In this document: piece by piece, positions 31,175-40,200 of the stretch
Position numbering within the stretch: position 1 is the first letter of the stretch
How the letters are laid out: each line of letters starts with the position of its first letter
Origin: a virus
Virus record (IMG/VR): IMGVR_UViG_3300033153_012010
Coordinates: 1 to 64,000 of that record
DNA: 64,000 nt
Strand: one strand, 5' to 3'
Notes under the pieces: model-generated
The model's input: the letters and a program-made list of their open reading frames with translations, nothing else
Database searches by the model: none
What the model was told of the DNA's origin: nothing
Translations under genes and position numbers: made by a program

Positions 31175-33859
31175 ATGGCAACAATTTTTGTATCACCAGG
31201 AGTATTCACAAGAGAGCAAGATTTCACAATCTTTGCATCAAGGATAGGTATTACAAGATTAGGTGTTGTTGGTAAAACTCTTAAAGGGCCAGCCTTCGAA
31301 CCAATCAAAATAAGAACTACAGATGACTTCCTACTTAGATTTGGGTCAACTGATGAAGATTTTCCACTACCTTATGTAGCAAACTCTTTTTTGGCACAAT
31401 CTAACGAATTAACAGTTACTAGAATATTAGGTAGCAATGGTTTCACTAACTCTCCAGCATGGTTAGTTATAGCTGACATCTCTACTACATATTCTGGAAG
31501 CACAACAGAAAGTGCAATGACATTCAGTCAATTTGGACAAGCAGCACCAATAACTTATACTTATGATATGTCTGCTAATACAGCGATGTCTGATGGTACT
31601 GTATCTGCAGCAACTGTAGGTAACAATGTTTCACTTAACTTTTCAGGTTCTGTAACTTCAGATGATATAAACACAGCTCTTGCAGCTGACTCTACATATG
31701 TAGCTCTTGGAGTTACAACAACAGTAGATACTGCAGCGGCAGTAATGGGAGTTAGTTCATGGTCACTTGCTGTGACTAACGTTGAATCAAACGGAGCCAA
31801 GTCTGGTTCTACACTTGCCGTTCTTAGAAGTAAGAGAAATCAAATTGATAACACATGGTATTTCAACGAAGAAAGCGATGTGACTATTGGAGCAATCACA
31901 AGTACACTTGGAGCATTTTCTCTTAGTGCAACTACTGGGCCTCTTACAGGACAAACAAATAGTGGATATACAGTTTCTCTTGATGAAACTAGAGAAGATT
32001 ACATCGTTAAGATTCTTGGGAAGTCTCCAGAGATTATTGATGGAACTCCAAACCTTTACGTTGAAAGAATATATCCTCACTTCGTTAGAGAAGCTGATGC
32101 GGTAATAGATATTGATAATGTAAACTCAGACCTTGTTTATACAAATGAGACAGCATATACAGATTTTGCTAATAGCTATACAAATGCTACTACTCCATGG
32201 GTGGTATCAAGAGTAATCGGTGGAGATGTTAAGAACTTATTTAAAGTAGAGACTATCTCTGATGGTGATTCTGCAAACGTAGAAATTAAAATCTCAATAT
32301 CAAACATTGACATTAATAACCACACATTCGATATAATCGTAAGAAGATTTGAAGATACAGATGCAAATGCATCATCTACAGCTCTTGAAAGATGGTCAAA
32401 CCTTTCTCTTAGAGAAACTGACTCAAACTATATTGCAAAAGTAATCGGTACGACTGATGAGTCTTATCCAATAAAGTCTAGCTTTATTACAATTACTCTA
32501 GCAGCATCTTTCCCAACAAATACTGTTCCTGCAGGATTTAGAGGATACGAATTAAGAGAAACTGGAATTTCAGGTTCTACTTCATCAGATGTTTATTACA
32601 AGACTGGATACTTGTCAGGAGATTCAACATTCAAAACATACCTTGGTATTTCTGAACTTGGATACACTAACTTTACAAGCGACCAGGTTTCAACTAAAAC
32701 TTCAATCAAGTCAATCGAAAGAGATTTATTTGCATACGAAGGTGGTACTGGAACAGGTACTAGAACAGTTAAAGGATTCCACATGGAAAACACTGCTGAC
32801 TCAACTGCGTTTATCAGTGGAGATGAAAATTCTCTTACAGGATATACAAACACAGCTGGAACACTTGTTGATAGAAACAAACTTAAATTTACACTTGTAC
32901 CTTCTGGCGGATTCGATGGATGGGATAAGTACAGAACTTTTGCAAACCTTTACGAAGAGTTTACAGATGTATATACAGCAAACATTAATTCATTCAAGAG
33001 CGGTCTTGATGAAATGGCAAATGCAGAAGTGGTAGACATTAATGTTCTTGCTACTCCAGGTGTAGACTACAGTAATAACCAAACAGTTGTTAAGTACGCA
33101 CTTGACATTGTGGAAGATAGAACAGATTCAATCTATGTGATTGATGCACCTAGATTAACTGCAGGTTCTGTGAAAGGAACTCCAGAAGAAGTGGTTTCAA
33201 GTCTTGAATCAACTGGTATCGACAGCAACTATGCTGCAACATACTGGCCTTGGATTCAAATTGAAGACCCTAACTCTGGTAAATATACTTACCAATCACC
33301 GACTATGATGGCGGTTCAAACTTTTGCGCTTACAGATAATATCGCTGCGCCATGGTTCGCTCCTGCTGGATTGAATAGAGGTCTTGCTGGTCCACAAGTG
33401 ATTAGAGCTGACGTTAGATTAACTAACAACCAAAGAGATACACTTTACCAAGGTAGAGTTAACCCAATTGCAACATTTGTACAACAAGGAGTTGTTATCT
33501 GGGGACAAAAAACTCTTCAGGTTAGACAATCTGCTCTTGATAGAATTAACATCAGAAGATTGTTACTTCAAGTTAGAAGATTGGTTGCAGCTGCATCTCT
33601 TACATTATTGTTCGAGCAAAACGACCAAACTCTTAGAGACCAATTCTTAGCGAAGGTTGAGCCTATCTTACTTCAAATTCAAAACCAAAGAGGTTTAAGC
33701 GCCTTCAAGGTAGTGATGGATGATAGTAACAACACTCCAGATACAATTGATAGAAATACATTAGTTGGTAAGATTCAACTTCAGCCTACAAGAACAGCTG
33801 AATTCATTGACCTTACTTTCCAAGTATTGCCTACTGGAGCACGTTTCGAAGATTTCTAA
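31175..33859 (+). CDS. 18: tail sheath protein, T4 gp18-like
   Basis: 894 residues (T4 gp18: 659). The N-terminal ATIFVSPGVFTREQDFT and GVVGKTLKGPAFEP are the typical sheath start. The C-terminal region has WPWIQIEDPNSGKYTYQSPT, then APAGLNRG, VNPIATFVQQGVVIWGQKT and RRLLLQVRRLVAAASL, followed by the last strands FIDLTFQVLPTGARFEDF: the contractile-sheath core shared with gp18 and other sheaths. A large surface insertion (about residues 90-500, Ser/Thr/Asp-rich) explains the extra length. It polymerises around the tube and contracts on infection. Confidence 0.95.
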   Translation: MATIFVSPGVFTREQDFTIFASRIGITRLGVVGKTLKGPAFEPIKIRTTDDFLLRFGSTDEDFPLPYVANSFLAQSNELTVTRILGSNGFTNSPAWLVIADISTTYSGSTTESAMTFSQFGQAAPITYTYDMSANTAMSDGTVSAATVGNNVSLNFSGSVTSDDINTALAADSTYVALGVTTTVDTAAAVMGVSSWSLAVTNVESNGAKSGSTLAVLRSKRNQIDNTWYFNEESDVTIGAITSTLGAFSLSATTGPLTGQTNSGYTVSLDETREDYIVKILGKSPEIIDGTPNLYVERIYPHFVREADAVIDIDNVNSDLVYTNETAYTDFANSYTNATTPWVVSRVIGGDVKNLFKVETISDGDSANVEIKISISNIDINNHTFDIIVRRFEDTDANASSTALERWSNLSLRETDSNYIAKVIGTTDESYPIKSSFITITLAASFPTNTVPAGFRGYELRETGISGSTSSDVYYKTGYLSGDSTFKTYLGISELGYTNFTSDQVSTKTSIKSIERDLFAYEGGTGTGTRTVKGFHMENTADSTAFISGDENSLTGYTNTAGTLVDRNKLKFTLVPSGGFDGWDKYRTFANLYEEFTDVYTANINSFKSGLDEMANAEVVDINVLATPGVDYSNNQTVVKYALDIVEDRTDSIYVIDAPRLTAGSVKGTPEEVVSSLESTGIDSNYAATYWPWIQIEDPNSGKYTYQSPTMMAVQTFALTDNIAAPWFAPAGLNRGLAGPQVIRADVRLTNNQRDTLYQGRVNPIATFVQQGVVIWGQKTLQVRQSALDRINIRRLLLQVRRLVAAASLTLLFEQNDQTLRDQFLAKVEPILLQIQNQRGLSAFKVVMDDSNNTPDTIDRNTLVGKIQLQPTRTAEFIDLTFQVLPTGARFEDF

Positions 33860-33881
33860 AAACAGAAACATAAATAAAATT

Positions 33882-33917
33882 AAAAGAGGATTTGGAAACA
33901 TCTCCTCTTTTTTTTAT
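33882..33917 (+). terminator. rho-independent terminator after tail sheath
   Basis: Stem AAAAGAGGA / TCCTCTTTT (33882-33890 / 33903-33911) with a 12-nt loop and T8. Confidence 0.85.
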
Positions 33918-34021
33918 ATTTGCGCTAGATTAGAAGTTCAAAGTTTCGTTACTTCTGTTTGGCTTTTAGAAAGTTTTGAAGTCAAGAATTAAAAAACGAT
34001 TTTAAAGAAACGTCTGTTAAT

Positions 34022-34230
34022 GTAGTGCAGTGATGAGTAACCCTCGGCAATGACCCACCACCGTCAACCGAGTAGGAGTTTGAGAGATTGACTTTCCTAT
34101 AGTCACCCGAATTGTAAAGGGATTCGGCTTGCAACACGATTAGCGCAACCGCTTGGTAACTTTCCAAGTCTGGCGGTTTCCCCTAAGTATAGAGTATATT
34201 CAAAGACTCTCAAAGGGTAGGGTGGAATGT
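34022..34230 (+). ncRNA. candidate structured RNA of unknown class
   Basis: This GC-richer stretch in an AT-rich genome has no gene. Local hairpins, in order: CTCGG/CCGAG (34043-34047 / 34068-34072) enclosing TGAC/GTCA; TGACT/AGTCA (34089-34093 / 34101-34105); CCGAAT/ATTCGG (34107-34112 / 34122-34127); AACCG with CTTGG / CCAAG and CGGTT (34147-34156 / 34164-34178). An 8-bp long-range helix TTTGAGAG/CTCTCAAA (34079-34086 / 34207-34214) closes the last three into a multibranch loop. ACCCT/AGGGT (34040-34044 / 34214-34218) may form an alternative pairing. It lies between the sheath terminator and the giant fibre gene. Class, orientation and function are not established; no match to a known riboswitch or ribozyme core was recognised. 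Confidence 0.55.
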
Positions 34231-34266
34231 ATCTATATTTCATGCTTCTAAAATGATTTTGGCCAC

Positions 34267-34273
34267 TATTTAT
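34267..34273 (+). promoter_or_regulatory. TATTTAT promoter-like element
   Basis: CACTATTTATAAATAAAC, 25 nt before the GTG start of the giant fibre gene, just downstream of the candidate RNA. Confidence 0.6.
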
Positions 34274-34291
34274 AAATAAACAAACTACTAG

Positions 34292-37200
34292 GTGGCAATT
34301 GATTTCATATATCCAGAGGTAAGAATAAACCCAGAGTATAAGTTTAACGAGATAATGTCTGGTTATAACTATAACTTTACATTGTTAGAAAATTTTAATG
34401 AGCTAACAGGAATAACTGTTGTTGGTAATTTAACAGTTACTGGAGATACTTTTCTTAACACTTTAATAGCAAATTCTATAAGTGCATTAACGTTCTCTGC
34501 TGATACTATCTACTCTGGTAGTACAGATTTATCATATGTGTTTTTTGTTGGGCCTACAGCGTCTACAAATAACGCTATAGTCAAGTTTGGAGATACTACT
34601 GGAAGGCTTGGAGAGAATACTGGAATTATAATTACTGATACAAATTCTATTACTGGGATTACTGGTATGAATATGGACCTTGCTTCTGGTGATAATTTTA
34701 CAATAGATGGAGAAACAAACTTAAGAGGTGTAACAGTTGGTGCAGTTAGACAACTTCACATGCCATCAATACCAGGAACAAGAGCATATAACTTTCAAGT
34801 TAATACTAATGGGTTTGCAGATACTAAAGCTATTGAAGTAAATTATACATCTCCTTCATTTGCTAATAACGACCAAGCATCCGTATTCAATATAAATGTT
34901 GATACTGATGATGCTACTGGTGGACAAATAGATGCACTTAGAGTTTCTACATTAGGAGCAACTGCAACAACGGTTCATGGATTGCATGCAGAAATACAAG
35001 TACACCCAATTCATCAACACTCTGGTGAATTATCAGATATGGATTATGCTTTCAGTTCTGATTCTACTTTTACAACATTTGAGAATGTAACAAACTCCTT
35101 CAATAATGCATCTGCAGATACTACAATGTTTAGTAGTTATCAAGATTATATAGTAATTGGAAACGCTAATCAGTTTGTAGAAATGTCATTTAACCTTGAC
35201 ACTCCTACAACAAACCCTGGAGTTATTCCAAGTTTCGAATATTCAACAGGAGGAACAGGATGGGCTACTCTTGCTCCAATTGATAATACAAATGGGTTTA
35301 GACAAAATGGTGGTATTAGTTTTTCTATACCAACAGATTGGTCTGCTGATACAGTTAATGGTGTTTCTGGACAATATTGGATTAGAATAAGAAGAGAGAA
35401 AACAGGAAATCTATCAACAATTCCAATAGAGAATCAAGTTCAAATAGCTGTTGTAAATGAGTACTATTGGGATAAATATGGGAATGTTTCAATAAATGAT
35501 TTAGATGTAGCAGGAGTGATGTCTTCAGGTGGGACAGACCTTTATGATATATTTTTAACAAGCGTTTCAGATGGAGATATTACAAGAGTTCAACCAGGAA
35601 CGAATATTTCAACTGGTGGAACAGGGAATCTTCCAACTATAAATCTTCTTGATGACATTTTATTAAATTCTATTTCAGCAACAACAATTTCTGGAGGAAC
35701 ATTTTATTCTGGTGGAACAGACCTTTACAATATATTCTCAACTTCAGCTGGAGTAACTGGCTCAGGAACAAATAATACGATTCCACTTTGGAATGGAACA
35801 ACTGCGCTTGATGATTCTATAATCACACAAAATGGAACAACAGCTCTTACAATTTCTGGTGATATAATTATTGGAGGAAACGTTGAAGTACTAGGAACAG
35901 CAACAACAATTAATACGCAAGATTTATTTGTTATAGATAATACAATAACACTTAATTCAGGTGGAACGCATATTTCAGCTATTGGAGGTGGTCTGTTCGT
36001 TCAAAATGGTGTATCAACTGGAAATGATTCTTCTTGGTTAATTGATTCTAATGGAAATTGGATAACACCTCAAGGAATCTATTCAAACTTTATGTCTGCA
36101 AACACAATGAGTGCTGAGACAATAAATGGAGGTGTATTACTTTCTGGTGGAACTGACCTTTACAATATATTTTTAACAAGCGCAGACGGAAATGATATAA
36201 CAAGAGTTCAAGATGGAGTTAATATTTCAACTGGTGGTACAGCAAATGAGCCAACCATAAACCTTGATGATAACATTGTTCTCGGCTCTGTTTCAGCAAC
36301 TACTGTAAGTGCTTCTACTTTTTATAGTGGAAGCACAGATTTAATGGATATATTTCTTACTGCTGCAGATGTATCAGGTTCAACAGTAAGTCCAGGAGCA
36401 AATATTTCTGTTGTAAATTCTGCACTTGATTATGAAGTGTCTGTAGTTGATTCGCCTTCTTTCAATAATGTATTGTTTTCAGGAACTGCAACTGGTGGAG
36501 ATATTATTGCAACAACACTAAGTGGTGGAACACTTTATTCTGGAGCAACTGAACTATCTACTTTATTTGCACCAGCAGGTTCAAATACAGATGACATTAC
36601 AAGAGTTCAAGATGGAACCAATATTTCAACTGGTGGTACAGCAAATAACCCAACTATTAATTTGGATGACGATATTGTTCTTGGTTCGATTAATGCAACA
36701 ACATTAAGCGGAGGAACTCTCTATTCAGGAACAACTGAATTATCAACAATATTTGCTCTTGCTGGAACTGACACAAATTCATATGTAACAGGATTCACAT
36801 ATGATAATGCGAATGCATTAACTATAGCTGTTAATAATGGAAACAATTATACAGCTGTTATTGATGAGATGACTGGATTAACTGTTAGTGGAAATCTTTC
36901 AGCAACAACTTTTTACTCAGGTTCAACAGAGCTTGGTTCTTTATTTGCACTTGCAGGCTCAAATACAGATGACATCACAAGAGTACAAGGTGGAACAAAT
37001 GTGTCAACTGGTGGAACAGCTAATGCTCCAATAGTTAATTTGGATGATGATATAGTTTTAACTTCTGTTAATGCAATTTCTATCTCTGGAGGAACAATAT
37101 TTTCTGGGACAACAGACTTGAGCGATTTATTTATTCAGAGAGTTCTTCAAGTTGATTTTAACTCACACACAGGAAATACAAACAATCCACATTCAGTAAC

Positions 37201-40200
37201 TGCATCTCAATTAGGAGTTTATACAACATCTCAGACAGATAATTTATTAAATACAAAAGCTGACTTAAGTGGTGCAACATTTACAGGAACTATATTTACC
37301 CCTTCACTAAGTGCAACAACATTAAGTGGAGGAACATTATATTCTGGAGCAACTGAATTATCTACTTTGTTTGCACCAGCAGGTTCAAATACAGATGATA
37401 TTACGAGAGTTCAGCCTGGAACAAATATATCAACTGGTGGAACAGGTAACTTCCCAATTGTAAGTATTATTGACGACATTGTTCTTAATTCTGTGAGTGC
37501 GACAACAATGTCTGCAGCAACAATAGATGGTGGTGTATTGCTTTCTGGTGGAACAAATCTTTATAATATATTTGCAACTGCTGGTGGTGGTGGTATTTAC
37601 GATGGAAGTGGAACTTCTCCTTCTGGAACAACAGTTGCTATTGGAGATAAAATAAACTTCGATTCAAATACTTTTGTAATTGATGCAACTCAAAGTAGTG
37701 TTGGAATTGGAACAAACTCTCCACAATCTGGATTTATATTTGATGTAAATGGAAATAGTATTTTTAGAAATTCTATATATATTAATGGAAAAGATTTAAT
37801 AAATTCAACCACTCTTTCTTATAGGCTTTCAGCTACTGGTGGTGCTTCTTTTGTTAATGATAATGGTGGTAATTTTGGAATAGGAACATCTATTCCAAAT
37901 TATAAACTTGAAGTAAGTGGTACATCAAATACAACAGGGATTATGTATTCAGCTGGAACGCCACTTGATACTATCTTTGCATTCGCAGGAACTAATACAG
38001 ATGACATCACAAGAGTTCAGGGTGGGACAAATATAAGCACTGGTGGAACAGCAAATGCTCCAGTTATAAATCTTGACGATAACATAACTCTTGGTTCGGT
38101 TAATGCAACAACATTAAGCGGAGGAACTCTTTATTCTGGGGCAACAGAACTATCAACAATATTTGCACTTGCGGGAACTGACACAAACTCATATGTAACT
38201 GGATTCACATATGACAACGCCAATGCATTTACTGTGGCTGTTAGTAATGGAAATGACTATACAGCAGTTATTGATACAGTAACTGGATTAACTATAAACG
38301 GTGGCGTAGGTTCATTAACTAATGGGTTAAAATTTGGTGATGGAGATACAGGTATATTTGAAAAAACAGATGATAATTTATATTTTACTTTCGCAGGGAC
38401 AGAAAGTTTTTATGCTAACACTCTAAATATTGCAGGTACAAATAATAACGCTTTTGCTGTTTTAAATGAACAAGCAACATCAACAAATCCTACATTAGTT
38501 CCTAGTAGAGGAGATTATGACACAGGTATAGGATATGGAGGAGTGGATATTCTTAGTCTAATAGCTGGTGGGATTGAGGCAGCAAGGTTTACTGTAACTG
38601 GAGAAACGATTAATAAAAATTTAGAATTAAAACACACATCTGCATCAACTATAGGCGTAATATACAAAGATTCAGATAGATTTATACATAATTATGCACA
38701 TCATTCAGGTGCAACTGCAGTTCCGCTAGGTAATAATACATTTGTAGGGATAGGTGCTGGTAACTTTACAATGGGAGAAACAGCATCAGGGTCATGGCAA
38801 GGTTCTGCTAATGTAGGAGTTGGATGGAAAACTTTAGAAGCAACAACAACTGGTTATAAGAATACAGCTTTAGGTTCTGAGGCACTTGTTTCAGTAACAG
38901 ACGGTCATTCTAATATGGCAATTGGTAACCAAGCTGGGAGAAGAATAACTACGGGTGATTTTAATGCTATTATTGGAGAAGCTGCTTTAACATATAATGT
39001 GACTGGTAATAGAAATTTAGCTATAGGACAGAGTGCTGGAGCAGGTTCTTCAAATCTTTCTGATTTCAATAACACCGTATTACTTGGTTATCAAGCAGGG
39101 TTTGAATTATTAACTCTGGGTTCAAATAATATATTAATAGGATACAGAGCGGGTGATACTTTAGAGGCAGGAGATACAAACATATTAATCGGTTATGATA
39201 TTGACGCACCTTTACCTAGTAGTTCAAATGTTTTAAATATTGGGAATTTAATATTTGGTACAGGAATAGATGGTATTGGCACAGCTATTTCATCTGGAAA
39301 TATAGGAATAGGAACAACAGCTCCAGCTTATAAACTTGAAGTAAGTGGTACATCAAATACAACAGGGATTATGTATTCAGCTGGAACTCCACTCGATACT
39401 ATCTTTGCTTTTGCAGGAACAAATACAGATGACGTAACCAGAGTTCAGGGTGGAACGAATGTATCAACAGGAGGAACAGCGAATGCTCCGACAATAAATT
39501 TAGATGATGACATAACTCTTGGTTCAGTGAGTGCAACAACAATTTCTGGAGGAACTCTTTATTCAGGAGCAACAGAACTATCAACAATATTTGCACTTGC
39601 TGGAACTGATACAAACTCATATGTAACAGGATTTACTTATGATGATTCTAACGCATTTACTGTAGCTGTTAATAATGGAAATGACTATACAGCTGTCATT
39701 GATACAGTAACTGGATTAACTATAAATGGTGGCGTAGGCTCATTAACTAATGGGTTAAAGTTTGGTGATGGAGACACAGGAATATATGAAAGTAGTGATG
39801 ATAATTTAGTTATAAAATCTGCAGGAATTTCAAGCGATGTTATTTCGTTTCACATAAACACTGAAAGGTTTAGAATGGAAGCAGACACTTTCTATACAGC
39901 AGTTGCAGGAGAATTTGCTATAGTAGGAGAGACACCATCATCAACTAACCCTGTATATACCTTTAACGGAGATTTCGATACAGGAATCGGTAGAAATGCA
40001 ATTAATGAACTTTCTTTAATAGCTGGTGGAATTGAGGCGGCAAGGTTTACAACAGGAGTAACGTTTGTTACTGGAGATTTAGGAGTAGGAACATCAAGTC
40101 CACAACATGAACTTGATGTTAATGGAACAATTCAATCTAGTGGGCCTAATTTTACTGGTTCAGAAGGGGGGATGTTAATAAGAAATCAATATTCTGGAGG

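Noticed and set aside
34022-34230. tRNA, group I intron, hammerhead or known riboswitch identity for the structured region
   Set aside because: No acceptor stem/anticodon arm, no recognisable intron core and no CUGAUGA...GAAA hammerhead core; left as unknown class.
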